DNA of 64,000 nt from Paenibacillus gyeongsangnamensis. GTDB taxonomy: Bacteria > Bacillota > Bacilli > Paenibacillales > NBRC-103111. Of the stretch, positions 17,393-26,710 are shown piece after piece; position 1 is the stretch's first letter, and each line of letters opens with the position of its first letter. The stretch spans positions 62,001 to 126,000 of the forward strand of contig NZ_JAQAGZ010000006.1 in NCBI RefSeq assembly GCF_027533625.1, written 5' to 3'. The position numbers and the translations under genes are program-made. A model generated the notes under the pieces. That model worked only from the letters and a program-made list of their open reading frames with translations, searched no databases and was not told where the DNA came from.

Positions 17393-18472
17393 ATGCGTTT
17401 GCTGCCTACAAGAAATTGCATGCCCGGGATGCGTCTGGGCAAATGCATTTATAGCGAAGAGGGCGTTATTCTTCTGAATTCCGGCGTTGAGCTGACCTCA
17501 GGACTGATAACGCGGCTTGAACAGCTCGGTATAGATTATCTGTATATTTTTGATCCTGCGACAGACGACGTGCAGATTGAGGATGCGATCTCCGATGAAA
17601 CCCGGGTAAAGGCGCTGAAGGAAATACGAACGCATTTCCGCGAGTTTATGGAGACGGGCAGCAAGCAGAAGCTGTCCAAGAGCCATGTGCTTGGACGTGC
17701 CTTTGGAAACGTGATCAAGATGATTATCGACGACCTCAGCGCGAGGCCCGATACGCTGCTTATGCTGGTGAATATGAACGTGCTGAATTCTTACTTGTAC
17801 CAGCACTCCCTGAACGTATGCATTTATGCCACTATGCTCGGCATGGTGAACGGCTACGGAAACGAAGAGCTGCTCACGCTTGGAATCGGCGCGCTGCTTC
17901 ATGACATCGGCAAAACCAAGATTAATCAGGAGCTCCTCAAGCTCCCCCGAAGCTTAACGCCGGAAGAATTCAACGAAGTGAAGAAGCATACCGAAATCGG
18001 CTTCAAGCTGCTGAAGGACGAGCCGAACATTCCGCTGCTGGCCGCACACTGCGCGTTCCAGCACCATGAACGTGAGGACGGAAGCGGTTATCCGCGCGGG
18101 ATCAAGGGCAAAGAGATCCACGAGTACGCCAAGTGGATTGCCGTCGCGGACAGCTATGACGCTATGACGACGCACCGGGCCCATCGGCTTGCCATGCTGC
18201 CGCATCAGGCGATGGAGATGCTGTTCGCCGGTGTCGGCACGCTGTACGAACAGAAGAAGGTTGCCGTATTCCGCGACCATGTGGCCATCTATCCGCTGGG
18301 GCTGTCGGTCCGTCTCAGTACGGGTGAGAGCGGGGTAGTCGTCGGCATCAATCCGGCCGTGCCGCAGCGTCCGGTCGTTCGCGTGTTCAAGGATTCGGCA
18401 GCGCAGCCTTGCGTCCCGTACGAGCTCGATTTGTCGCAGAAGCTAACCGTTTTCATTCAACACGTCGACTGA
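17393..18472 (+). CDS. HD-GYP domain protein (putative cyclic-di-nucleotide phosphodiesterase)
   Basis: A 359-residue protein with an N-terminal domain (about residues 1-120) and an HD-GYP domain. The metal-binding signature is complete: H138, H170-D171, H199, H219 and H224-H225, with the G232-Y-P triad and G-x-K following. HD-GYP proteins hydrolyse c-di-GMP or related dinucleotides. It has no receiver or transmembrane segment, so the input signal is unknown. The gene is monocistronic with its own promoter. Confidence 0.85.
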   Translation: MRLLPTRNCMPGMRLGKCIYSEEGVILLNSGVELTSGLITRLEQLGIDYLYIFDPATDDVQIEDAISDETRVKALKEIRTHFREFMETGSKQKLSKSHVLGRAFGNVIKMIIDDLSARPDTLLMLVNMNVLNSYLYQHSLNVCIYATMLGMVNGYGNEELLTLGIGALLHDIGKTKINQELLKLPRSLTPEEFNEVKKHTEIGFKLLKDEPNIPLLAAHCAFQHHEREDGSGYPRGIKGKEIHEYAKWIAVADSYDAMTTHRAHRLAMLPHQAMEMLFAGVGTLYEQKKVAVFRDHVAIYPLGLSVRLSTGESGVVVGINPAVPQRPVVRVFKDSAAQPCVPYELDLSQKLTVFIQHVD

Positions 18473-18516
18473 GGTATAATAAAGTCATACCGGTTTGCGA
18501 AGGGAGAGCTGCCTTC

Positions 18517-19209
18517 ATGTGCGGACGTTTCACGATTACCGTTTCATGGGACGAGCTTGTGATGCGGTTTCTGCTGGACGGGAGGCCGGGCAAGTATCAG
18601 CCCCGCTATAATATCGCTCCGGGACAATGGATTCCGGCGATCATCGGAGGCCCGGGCGGGTCCCAGGCGGAGGAAAGGCGGTTCGGAGAGCTCCGTTGGG
18701 GGCTTGTCCCCGCTTGGTCGAAGGACGAGAGCGGCGCATACCGTTTAATTAACCTGAGGTCGGAAACGGCGGCGGATCGGCCTTCGTTCCGGCGGCTGCT
18801 CGAACGGAAGCGCTGTATCGTTCCGGCGGACGGATTCTATGAATGGAAGCCGGCCGGGCGTTCGAAGCAGCCGATGCGCTTTACGAGAAAGGACGGGGAG
18901 CTGTTCGGCATGGCTTCCTTGTACGATACTTGGGTAGCAGACGACGGCATGAAGCTTTCCACCTGCACGATTCTTACCGTAGACGCGAACGCCTTGGTAT
19001 CCGAAGTGCATCAGCGGATGCCGGTGATCCTGACCCGGGAAGCCGAGCGTACGTGGCTCGATCGGAGTGAAAATCATCCGAAGGTGCTTGGCGATCTGCT
19101 GCGTGTCTATCCGCCGGAGGAGATGCGGTATTACCCCGTTGACCCTAGAGTCGGGAAGGTCCAGAACGACGATCCCGGCTGCATTGAACCGGCGGCCGAT
19201 CCGGCATAG
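18517..19209 (+). CDS. SRAP (YedK/HMCES-type) DNA-protein crosslink protein
   Basis: A 230-residue SOS-response-associated peptidase domain. After removal of Met1, Cys2 (M-C-G-R) becomes the N-terminal nucleophile that bonds to abasic sites in single-stranded DNA. The active-site N-I-A-P, R-x-I-N-x-R-x-E-T, P-A-D-G-F-Y-E-W and H-x-R-M-P motifs are all present. The ATG at 18517 is forced because Cys must follow Met, and GGGAGAG lies upstream. Confidence 0.92.
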   Translation: MCGRFTITVSWDELVMRFLLDGRPGKYQPRYNIAPGQWIPAIIGGPGGSQAEERRFGELRWGLVPAWSKDESGAYRLINLRSETAADRPSFRRLLERKRCIVPADGFYEWKPAGRSKQPMRFTRKDGELFGMASLYDTWVADDGMKLSTCTILTVDANALVSEVHQRMPVILTREAERTWLDRSENHPKVLGDLLRVYPPEEMRYYPVDPRVGKVQNDDPGCIEPAADPA

Positions 19210-19228
19210 GAAAAGATCCGGATGCTTT

Positions 19229-19273
19229 ACCCCGTAAACGCAAGCGTTCCCGCTTGTCGTTTACGGGGTTTTT
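19229..19273 (+). terminator. Terminator after the SRAP gene
   Basis: A perfect 12-base stem, ACCCCGTAAACG with CGTTTACGGGGT, carries an inner AAGCG/CGCTT helix and a T-run. Confidence 0.92.
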
Positions 19274-19365
19274 GCCGTGTGCGCCAGGGACGGAATAACC
19301 GTTTGGGATAAGCATATACATGTACAAGTAGGGGCTCAAATGCGCATGCCGGCGGGAGGATATCT

Positions 19366-20538
19366 ATGAAAAAAACCATTTTGTTGGGGCTGGCCCTGCT
19401 GCTGCTCTGGGCCGGAGCGCGGCTACCCGGAGCAGCGGAGGCGGCGCCGGCGATTTCGACCAGTGCGGAGGCGGCGGCTTTGATCGACGTCACTTCAGGA
19501 CGGCTACTCTTCAGCTCCGGGGGAGACAAGCCGATGCGAATCGCCAGTCTGACCAAGGTCATGACGGCGATCGTCGCTATCGAGCACGGGAAGCTCTCCG
19601 ATAAGGCAAAGGTCGGCAAGAACGCCTACCTCAAGGAAGGCTCTTCGATTTATTTGAAGCTCGGGGAGGAGATGAACCTGAAGGATCTGCTCTACGGCAT
19701 GATGCTCCGTTCCGGGAACGACGCGGCGATGACCATCGCCGAGCATGTCGGCGGGAGTCTGGAAGGATTCGTTTATTTAATGAATGAAGAAGCGCGTATG
19801 CTCGGCATGAGCGGCTCCAGCTTCAAGAATCCAAGCGGTCTCGATGAGGAAGGCCACTATTCGACTGCGAACGATATGGCCAAGCTGACGGCCTACGCGC
19901 TGAGGAACCCGGTATTCGCCGAGATCGTCAAGACGAAAGTGAAGAAAGTGCCGAATCCTAACGAAAGCTGGGATTACAGCTGGGTGAACAAAAATAAAAT
20001 GCTCTCGTTATACGACGGAGCTGACGGCGTGAAGACCGGATACACGAAGCTTGCCAAGCGCTGTCTCATCTCCTCCGCCACCCGCGGGGGCCAGCAGCTG
20101 GCCGTAGTGACGCTGAGCGATTCGAACGATTGGCTCGATCATCAGCGGCTCCTCGATTACGGGTTCAAGCACTATCCGCTTCTTCCGCTGGTCTCGAAGG
20201 GCGATGCGGTGGAGGGCACGCCTTATGTCGCCGGCGCCTCCTTCGTTTATCCTGCGGAAGCAGCAGAGACAGGCCGGTTTACCCGGAAGCCGGTTATGAA
20301 CGATGCGTCCTCCGCCGCCTACCGGCTGGGCGAGCTGGGCGAGCTGCAGATCATGCTGGACGGGAAGCGGATCGGCTCGGTTCCCTTGTATGCGAAGGAT
20401 AGTCCGAGACTGCTGCTGAAGGACCGGTCTGCCTTTTACTTCAACGAATCCGACCTTGGTGGGTCAACCTGGGCGCAGAAATATGCTTATATTCTGCAAA
20501 TGCTGATTAGGGTATTGTTTACCGGGAAAACGGCTTAG
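19366..20538 (+). CDS. dacB: Sporulation D-alanyl-D-alanine carboxypeptidase DacB
   Basis: A 390-residue S11 penicillin-binding protein with a signal peptide (residues 1-26) and motifs S61-L-T-K64, S116-G-N118 and K223-T-G225, followed by a C-terminal domain and a membrane-anchoring tail. It precedes spmA-spmB, as in B. subtilis, where DacB lowers spore cortex cross-linking. It is the second S11 enzyme of the window, after dacF. Confidence 0.92.
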   Translation: MKKTILLGLALLLLWAGARLPGAAEAAPAISTSAEAAALIDVTSGRLLFSSGGDKPMRIASLTKVMTAIVAIEHGKLSDKAKVGKNAYLKEGSSIYLKLGEEMNLKDLLYGMMLRSGNDAAMTIAEHVGGSLEGFVYLMNEEARMLGMSGSSFKNPSGLDEEGHYSTANDMAKLTAYALRNPVFAEIVKTKVKKVPNPNESWDYSWVNKNKMLSLYDGADGVKTGYTKLAKRCLISSATRGGQQLAVVTLSDSNDWLDHQRLLDYGFKHYPLLPLVSKGDAVEGTPYVAGASFVYPAEAAETGRFTRKPVMNDASSAAYRLGELGELQIMLDGKRIGSVPLYAKDSPRLLLKDRSAFYFNESDLGGSTWAQKYAYILQMLIRVLFTGKTA

Positions 20539-20553
20539 ATCGGAGGGGACGGG

Positions 20554-21153
20554 ATGGTCAATTTCATTTGGCTGTTTTTCATCGTGGCCGGCTTTGTTGT
20601 CGCCGCTTTTCAAGGACGCATCGAGCTGGTGACGGAAGCGGTGTTCGACGGAGCGAAGAGCGGGGTAACCGTCTGCTTCGGACTGATCAGCATTATGGTG
20701 TTCTGGCTAGGGATCATGCGGATCGCGGAGGATGCCGGGCTGCTGCAAAAGCTGGCGGTGCTGCTGCGCCCGATCGTCCGCTTCCTGTTCCCGAGCGTTC
20801 CGCGGGATCATCCCGCTCTCGGATACATCATGTCCAATATGAGTGCGAACATCCTGGGGCTGGGCAATGCGGCTACGCCGATGGGAATCAAGGCGATGCA
20901 GGAGCTGCAGAAGCTGAATCCTTACAAGGATATCGCAAGCCCGGCCATGTGCACGCTGCTGGCGCTGAATACGGCCAGCATTACATTGATACCGACGACG
21001 CTTATCGCCATCCGAATGAGCTACAATTCGGTCAATCCGGCCGAGATTGTCGGAACGACACTGATGGCGACCTTCGTTTCTACAGTGGCAGCCATCCTGG
21101 TGGACAAATGGTACCGCAAACGAAACACGCCGATCCGTTCGGGGAAAGGATGA
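20554..21153 (+). CDS. spmA: Spore maturation protein A
   Basis: A 199-residue integral membrane protein with a nucleoside-recognition (Gate) domain. The conserved N-x-L-G-L-G-N-A-A-T-P-M-G segment lies near residue 107. SpmA with SpmB is needed for proper spore core dehydration in Bacillus. It begins 15 bases after dacB with GGAGGGG upstream, and spmB follows after 7 bases. Confidence 0.93.
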   Translation: MVNFIWLFFIVAGFVVAAFQGRIELVTEAVFDGAKSGVTVCFGLISIMVFWLGIMRIAEDAGLLQKLAVLLRPIVRFLFPSVPRDHPALGYIMSNMSANILGLGNAATPMGIKAMQELQKLNPYKDIASPAMCTLLALNTASITLIPTTLIAIRMSYNSVNPAEIVGTTLMATFVSTVAAILVDKWYRKRNTPIRSGKG

Positions 21154-21160
21154 GCGGGCT

Positions 21161-21694
21161 GTGATCGAATTCGTGAATCTGCTCTCGTCATGGGCCATCC
21201 CCGTGATTATCGTCTTTATTCCGCTTTATGCCGCTTATCGGAAGGTGCCCGTCTACGAATCGTTCGTAGACGGGGCCAAGGACGGCTTCGATACGGCGAT
21301 CCGCATCATCCCCCACCTGGTCGGGATGATGGTGGCGATCAGCGTCTTCCGGGCGTCCGGCGCGATGGATCTGTTCATGGGATGGCTGAAGCCGATTTGC
21401 CTGAAGATCGGCATTCCGAGCGAGGTGCTGCCGCTGGCGCTGCTTCGGCCGATTACGGGCGCCGGTTCGCTTGCTTTCACGACGGATCTGATCTCGCAGT
21501 TCGGGCCCGACTCGATGATCGGCCGAATCGCTTCGACCATTCAAGGCAGCACGGATACGACCTTGTACGTCCTTACGGTCTATTTCGGCGCGATCGGCAT
21601 CCGCAAAGCGGGCTATGCGCTGAAGGTGGGACTGATCTCCGACGCGGTCGGTTTTTTTGCCTCCGTTATTATTTGCTACCTGGTCTTCGCTTGA
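21161..21694 (+). CDS. spmB: Spore maturation protein B
   Basis: A 177-residue membrane protein with a Gate domain homologous to SpmA. R-P-I-T-G-A-G-S-L-A-F is the conserved core loop. The start is GTG, preceded by the weak site AAAGGATGAG at the end of spmA, consistent with coupling. It is the third gene of the dacB-spmA-spmB unit. Confidence 0.93.
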   Translation: MIEFVNLLSSWAIPVIIVFIPLYAAYRKVPVYESFVDGAKDGFDTAIRIIPHLVGMMVAISVFRASGAMDLFMGWLKPICLKIGIPSEVLPLALLRPITGAGSLAFTTDLISQFGPDSMIGRIASTIQGSTDTTLYVLTVYFGAIGIRKAGYALKVGLISDAVGFFASVIICYLVFA

Positions 21695-21764
21695 CTCCCC
21701 GCTTTGCACCCACTCATTTCTCCGCTCATATACTGTACCAGCGAACCTGAAAGAGGTGACCTGC

Positions 21765-22106
21765 GTGCAGTTTTACGGCATTGTCATTCATCATTCCGCC
21801 TGCTCCGCCATCAACGGCAAGGGCTACGACTTCTTTATCGGGAAGAACGGCATCATTCTTCCTTCCTCGGAGCAAACGGATCCGCTCTATATTCACATTT
21901 GCCTTGAAGGCGATTTCTCCGGCAAGCGTTCCGAGCTTACGGCGAGCGAGAAGGAGCAGCTGTTCCTGCTCAATAAACTGGTGCTGGGGCTTTCCGAGAA
22001 GTATTCTTTTGAACCCGGCGACATCTTCCCGCATTCGATTTCGTGTCCCGGGGCTTTTTTCCCATGGTCTCAACTTGTGATTTCACCCGAGGATAGGTAT
22101 CATTAG
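21765..22106 (+). CDS. Compact amidase_2-like protein (N-acetylmuramoyl-L-alanine amidase fold)
   Basis: A 113-residue protein with features of a zinc amidase/PGRP domain: an early I-V-I-H-H-S motif (His9/His10) and a late H-S-I-S-C-P-G-x-F-F segment that resembles the second His plus Cys zinc ligands. The spacing between them is shorter than in full amidase_2 domains (about 150 residues), so activity is uncertain. It sits between spmB and rluB, which suggests a role in spore or cell wall metabolism. The start is GTG with AAAGAGGTG upstream. No signal peptide is visible. Confidence 0.6.
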   Translation: MQFYGIVIHHSACSAINGKGYDFFIGKNGIILPSSEQTDPLYIHICLEGDFSGKRSELTASEKEQLFLLNKLVLGLSEKYSFEPGDIFPHSISCPGAFFPWSQLVISPEDRYH

Positions 22107-22128
22107 CTTTGAGGTGAATAACGTAGAC

Positions 22129-22890
22129 ATGGAAAGATTACAGAAAGTATTGGCTGAGGCGGGGGTTGCCTCCAGACGCAAGTGCGAAGAGCTTATTACC
22201 GCCGGGCGGGTCGAAGTCAACGATGAGGTGGTGACGACCCTCGGGGTAAAGGTGGATCCGGGGCAGGATTTTATTAAGGTGGACGGCAAGCCGATCCGCC
22301 GCCAGGCGAAGGTGTACGTGCTGTTCAACAAGCCGAAGGGCGTCATTACGAGCGCATCCGATCCAGAAGGACGGAAGACGGTTACGGAATTTTTCAAAAA
22401 TATTAAGGAACGCATCTATCCGATCGGCCGTTTGGATTACGATACGGAAGGGTTGCTGCTGCTTACCAATGACGGGGAATTCGCTCACCTGCTGACGCAT
22501 CCGAAGCATCACGTTCCGCGGACGTATCTGGCTACCGTGAACGGCGTTCCGCACGGTTCGCTGCTGGACAAGCTGAAGAACGGCATCGAGCTGGAGGACG
22601 GTATGACCGCTCCGGCCGAGGTGGATTATCAGGACGTCGACCCGGACAAGAAAGAGAGCATTATCAAGATTACGATTTATGAGGGCAGAAACCGTCAGGT
22701 GCGCCGCATGTTCGAGGCGATCCATCATCCGGTGCAGAAGCTCAAGCGGGTGCAGTTCGGCCCGATTCTGCTCGCGGGCGTGGCGCGCGGGAAGTATCGT
22801 CATCTGACGCCCCAGGAAGTGAAGGAACTGAAGGATCACGCGCTTGCCGCAGGGAAAGAGCGGACACATAAAATTCAAAATCCCGAATAA
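22129..22890 (+). CDS. rluB: 23S rRNA pseudouridine synthase RluB
   Basis: A 253-residue enzyme with an N-terminal S4 RNA-binding domain (L-Q-K-V-L-A-E-A-G-V-A-S-R-R) and an RsuA/RluB-type catalytic domain with the G-R-L-D-Y-D-T-E-G-L-L motif that holds the catalytic Asp. The C-terminal G-R-N-R-Q-V-R-R-M-F motif is present. The ATG at 22129 is preferred because GAGGTGA lies 11 bases upstream. Placement between the spm and res genes is as in Bacillus. Confidence 0.92.
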   Translation: MERLQKVLAEAGVASRRKCEELITAGRVEVNDEVVTTLGVKVDPGQDFIKVDGKPIRRQAKVYVLFNKPKGVITSASDPEGRKTVTEFFKNIKERIYPIGRLDYDTEGLLLLTNDGEFAHLLTHPKHHVPRTYLATVNGVPHGSLLDKLKNGIELEDGMTAPAEVDYQDVDPDKKESIIKITIYEGRNRQVRRMFEAIHHPVQKLKRVQFGPILLAGVARGKYRHLTPQEVKELKDHALAAGKERTHKIQNPE

Positions 22891-22959
22891 TTCCTTCCGC
22901 CAAATTTCGCTATAATGATAGGGAAGACAAGACAATTTATGGTTTGAAGGTGCATAAGG

Positions 22960-23481
22960 ATGGGAAAAAATAAGAGGTGGATCCAAATCGCCATTTTTGC
23001 CGTCATCTTGGTGGTCGGCGGGCTGACGCTCGCAAACAACCTGTACTCCAGCGACAAAAAGCCGGCCGTCGGCGCGGGCGCGCCGGAATTCACTCTCGCC
23101 GGGCTCGACGGCAAGACGCATAAGCTCTCCGACTATAAAGGCAAAGTGGTCGTCGTGAACTTCTGGGGAACGTTCTGCGAGCCGTGCCGCAACGAAATGC
23201 CGGCTTTGGAGCGACAAAGAGCCAAGTGGGCGGGCAAGAACGTCGAGATTCTCGGTTTGAACCTGGACGAGCCGAAGGTCGCCGTGCAAAATTTCATCGA
23301 TCAATACAAGGTCGGCTTTACCATCCTCTTCGACAAGAACGAGGAGATGCGCAAACGGTACGGCGTTTCGCAGTATCCGACGACGTTCTTCGTGAAGCCG
23401 GACGGCAAGATCGGCGTCATCCAGATCGGCGAGATGCAGGAAGCGTTCATCGACAAAACGATTGCCTCCCTCCTGAACTGA
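22960..23481 (+). CDS. resA: Thiol-disulfide oxidoreductase ResA
   Basis: A 173-residue thioredoxin-fold protein anchored by an N-terminal helix (about residues 7-25), facing outside. The active site is C73-E-P-C76, the motif typical of ResA, with cis-proline in Q-Y-P-T-T-F. It reduces the CXXCH cysteines of apocytochrome c before haem attachment by ResBC. It is the first gene of resABCDE. A TATAAT at 22911-22916 is a likely -10. Confidence 0.94.
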   Translation: MGKNKRWIQIAIFAVILVVGGLTLANNLYSSDKKPAVGAGAPEFTLAGLDGKTHKLSDYKGKVVVVNFWGTFCEPCRNEMPALERQRAKWAGKNVEILGLNLDEPKVAVQNFIDQYKVGFTILFDKNEEMRKRYGVSQYPTTFFVKPDGKIGVIQIGEMQEAFIDKTIASLLN

Positions 23482-23561
23482 GCTCCATCCGGCCTATTAT
23501 TCTGATGTTGGTCTGACCGTTTTCAAGGCAGACGAAGCCTTTACTACTATCACGATGCGGA

Positions 23562-23719
23562 GGCTGCAAAAGACAAAGAGTGGAATAGGGATTGCCGCAG
23601 AGTTTACGTGCCGCCTTTGAAATCAAGTTTTAACCTATGGCCGTTTGAATGTAATAAAACTTGATTTCAAGAGCGGCCGGAGGCAATCTCCTATTCCACG
23701 GGAACGGTCTTTTGCAGCC
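23562..23719 (+). repeat. Long nested stem-loop A between resA and resB
   Basis: A 158-bp imperfect palindrome. From outside in: GGCTGCAAAAGAC (23562-23574) pairs with 23707-23719; GTGGAATAGG plus ATTGCC (23580-23596) pairs with 23682-23699; CCGC (23611-23614) pairs with GCGG (23673-23676); a perfect 16-base stem 23617-23632 pairs with 23655-23670. An unpaired bulge lies on the left side (23597-23610). The right foot ends four bases before the AGGAGG of resB. It fills most of the 252-base resA-resB gap. Confidence 0.9.
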
Positions 23720-23733
23720 GACGAGGAGGACAA

Positions 23734-25422
23734 ATGATTCACAACACCAAATGCGAATGCGGCCACCAGAATCATGTTGGCACTGTGCTTTGCGAGTCTT
23801 GCGGCAAGCCTCTTACGGAGGAGGAGAACGCCAGCGAGCCGCTGGAGATGCGGTATGACGGTGTGGCACGGCGGTCGCAGCGGGAGAATCCGGGCCTGAT
23901 CGACAAGGTCTGGAACTTTTTTTCATCCGTCAAGATCGCCATTTATTTAATTATCATTACCTTGCTCGGGTCGGCTCTGGGAACGATATATCCCCAGGAA
24001 AGCACGTTTCTCAATATGGACCCGTCGACGTATTACAAGGATACGTACGGCACGCTAGGTGAAATTTATTACAAGCTCGGGTTCTCCCATACCTTCGAGT
24101 CCTGGTGGTTCGTCACCTTGCTGTTCATGATCGGCACGTCGCTCGTGGTCTGCAGTCTGGACCGGGTGCTGCCGCTCTACCGCGCGCTCAGCAACCAGCA
24201 AATCCGCAAGCATCTCAGCTTCCTGACGCGGCAGAAGGTGACCTACAGCGGCTCGATTGCCGAGGCGGCAGGCGGTGAAGCCGGCGAGCAGGCTTCGCTG
24301 GAGTGGGTCTCGAAGGCTGCCGGAACGCTGAAGAAAAAAAATTATAAAGTGCATGCGGACGGCACGGCGCTCCTCGCGGAGAAATACCGTTTTAGCCGGT
24401 GGGGCCCCTATATCAACCATATCGGACTTATCATTTTTCTTGCCGCCGTACTTATGAGAAGCATACCGGGCTGGCATATGGACCAGCACGTGGCTTTCCC
24501 CGAGGGCCGGATCGTCAAGATTCCGGATACGTCGTATTATCTAAAGAACGAGAAATTTACCATCGAGTTTTACAAGCCCGAAGAGATGTCCGAGAGCTTC
24601 CGCTCGAAAGGGCAGGATGTGCCGAAGATTTATGAAACCGATGCCGTGCTGTATACTTGCAAATCAGACTGCAACGACCCGTCCAAGGAACCGGTGCTGG
24701 AAGAGGTCCACAAGCAGAAGATCATCGTCAATGAGCCGCTTCAGTACAAGGGCTTCATGGCTTATCAATTCGACTTTAAGCCGGAGCCGATGCTGATCTC
24801 CGTTAAACCCTCGCTGAAAGACAAGCAAACGGGCGAGGTGTACGGCAGCTTCGAGCTCTCCATGAACAAGCCTGCGGACGAATACAAGGCAGGACCTTAC
24901 AGCCTGAAGCTCAAAGCATACTTTCCCGAGTTCGCCTTGGATGAGAAGGGCTCGCCGATTACGAAGTCGAACGACCCGAAAACGCCTGCATTCGTCTTTT
25001 CCGTTACCGGACCGGGACTGAAGCCGGGCGGAGAGCCGTATTTGTACTTCCCGCGCCAGGTGGATAAGGTGAACTTCCGGCAGGATGACATCAACGGGGC
25101 TCTCGCGGGGAAGCTGGAGCTGTCCGTACAGTCGATGGACGACGTGAAATTCTCGGAATACGTCAGCTATTTGAACATCCGGGTGGATCGCGCCATGCCT
25201 TACGTTTGGTTTGGGGCGGCCATTTCCATGATCGGTCTGATCATGGGCTTCTATTGGCATCATCGGCGCATTTGGGTGCGTATCGATCAAGGCCGGCTGA
25301 CGCTCGGCGCGCATACGAATAAGAATTGGTTCGGCATGCGCAAGGAAGTGGCTCAGATCTTGCATCAGAACGGGATTGACGTCGATCCCAAAACGTTGGA
25401 AAAAGGGGCGGTCGGCTCGTGA
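23734..25422 (+). CDS. resB: Cytochrome c biogenesis protein ResB
   Basis: A 562-residue membrane protein of the system II (Ccs1) haem-attachment complex. It has an N-terminal cytoplasmic zinc-ribbon-like extension (C7/C9 and C20/C23, residues 1-30), three early transmembrane helices (about 70-90, 125-145, 230-250), a large outside domain and a final helix near 490-510. It works with ResC to ligate haem to apocytochrome c. It overlaps resC by four bases. Confidence 0.93.
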   Translation: MIHNTKCECGHQNHVGTVLCESCGKPLTEEENASEPLEMRYDGVARRSQRENPGLIDKVWNFFSSVKIAIYLIIITLLGSALGTIYPQESTFLNMDPSTYYKDTYGTLGEIYYKLGFSHTFESWWFVTLLFMIGTSLVVCSLDRVLPLYRALSNQQIRKHLSFLTRQKVTYSGSIAEAAGGEAGEQASLEWVSKAAGTLKKKNYKVHADGTALLAEKYRFSRWGPYINHIGLIIFLAAVLMRSIPGWHMDQHVAFPEGRIVKIPDTSYYLKNEKFTIEFYKPEEMSESFRSKGQDVPKIYETDAVLYTCKSDCNDPSKEPVLEEVHKQKIIVNEPLQYKGFMAYQFDFKPEPMLISVKPSLKDKQTGEVYGSFELSMNKPADEYKAGPYSLKLKAYFPEFALDEKGSPITKSNDPKTPAFVFSVTGPGLKPGGEPYLYFPRQVDKVNFRQDDINGALAGKLELSVQSMDDVKFSEYVSYLNIRVDRAMPYVWFGAAISMIGLIMGFYWHHRRIWVRIDQGRLTLGAHTNKNWFGMRKEVAQILHQNGIDVDPKTLEKGAVGS

Positions 25423-26666
25423 GCAGTACTTTCTTGTTAATTGCATTCTGTATCTATTGCGTTTCCCTGCTGGTCTTCGTCATCGGCATTACCGGAAAAA
25501 AATCGCTTCAGGTGGACAATCCGGAAGCCTATGTGAAGAAGTGGGGGAATGCCGGCTTTGCCCTGACGATTCTCGGCTTCGCTTCGCAGGCCACTTACTT
25601 CTTCACGCGGTGGGCGGAAGCCGGGCACATCCCGAACAGCAACATGTACGAGTTCATGACCATGCTGGGCATGATGATCGTGCTGGCCTTTATTATCGTA
25701 TTTCTGATTTACCGCGCGCCGGTACTGGGAATATTCGCCCTCCCGGTGGCGATCATCATGATCGCGTACGCCTCCGTATTCCCACACGACGTGCAGCCGC
25801 TCATTCCGGCGCTGCAGAGCTACTGGCTCAAAATTCACGTGACGACCGCCTCCCTCGGAGAAGCCTTCTTCGCAGTCGGCTTTGCGGCGGGACTGATGTA
25901 CCTGCTGCAGAACGTAAAATTCGGCTCTAAGGAGAAGGGCGACCGGCGGGAGCAGCGCGGCGTGGAATTTACGCTGTTCACGCTGGTGATGATCGTTGCT
26001 TTCGTAGCAGCCATCTTCGGCTTCAATGCGGCCGGCTACCATGCGCAGTACGCCAATGACGTGACCGTAACGGACAAGAACAATGTAGAATCCACCGTGA
26101 AGCAAACGGTCGATTACGTGCTCCCGCCTCTGGTGAAGCCTTACAACAGCGTCCAGGTAAACATGCAGCCGTTCCTCGGGATGACGGAAGCTCCGTTCGA
26201 GGCCCCGTCCTGGATGAAGGGCTCCAACGCTGGACGTAAATTCAATACCGTTATCTGGACCGTAATATGCGGAGCGGTTCTGTACGGCTTGCTTCGCCTG
26301 ATTGCGCGGAAGCCGCTCGGCGCCGTGCTGCAGCCTCTCATGAAAGGCATCGATCCGGAGGATATCGATGAGATCAGCTACCGGGCGATCGCGATCGGCT
26401 ATCCGATCTTTACCCTTGGGGCTCTGATCTTCGCCATGATCTGGGCGGCGGAGGCTTGGGGACGCTTCTGGGGCTGGGATCCCAAGGAAGTATGGGCATT
26501 GATCGTGTGGCTGTTCTACGCCGCCTACCTGCACCTTCGCTTTTCCCGCGGCTGGCAGGGCAAACGGTCGTCCTGGCTTTCCGTTATCGGCTTCCTGGTG
26601 GTCATGTTCACACTAATTGGCGTTAATCTCGTCATTGCAGGCTTGCACTCTTACTCAGGTGTCTAA
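25419..26666 (+). CDS. resC: Cytochrome c biogenesis protein ResC (CcsA)
   Basis: A 415-residue polytopic protein with the haem-handling tryptophan-rich motif W-G-R-F-W-G-W-D-P-K-E near residue 350 and conserved flanking histidines. It forms the haem channel and synthase with ResB. The start is GTG, overlapping the resB stop (GTGA). The two-component genes resD-resE follow. Confidence 0.94.
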   Translation: MSSTFLLIAFCIYCVSLLVFVIGITGKKSLQVDNPEAYVKKWGNAGFALTILGFASQATYFFTRWAEAGHIPNSNMYEFMTMLGMMIVLAFIIVFLIYRAPVLGIFALPVAIIMIAYASVFPHDVQPLIPALQSYWLKIHVTTASLGEAFFAVGFAAGLMYLLQNVKFGSKEKGDRREQRGVEFTLFTLVMIVAFVAAIFGFNAAGYHAQYANDVTVTDKNNVESTVKQTVDYVLPPLVKPYNSVQVNMQPFLGMTEAPFEAPSWMKGSNAGRKFNTVIWTVICGAVLYGLLRLIARKPLGAVLQPLMKGIDPEDIDEISYRAIAIGYPIFTLGALIFAMIWAAEAWGRFWGWDPKEVWALIVWLFYAAYLHLRFSRGWQGKRSSWLSVIGFLVVMFTLIGVNLVIAGLHSYSGV

Positions 26667-26710
26667 CTTATCATGCAAGACCCAATCTATAAGGAAAGAG
26701 GGACGTATCC

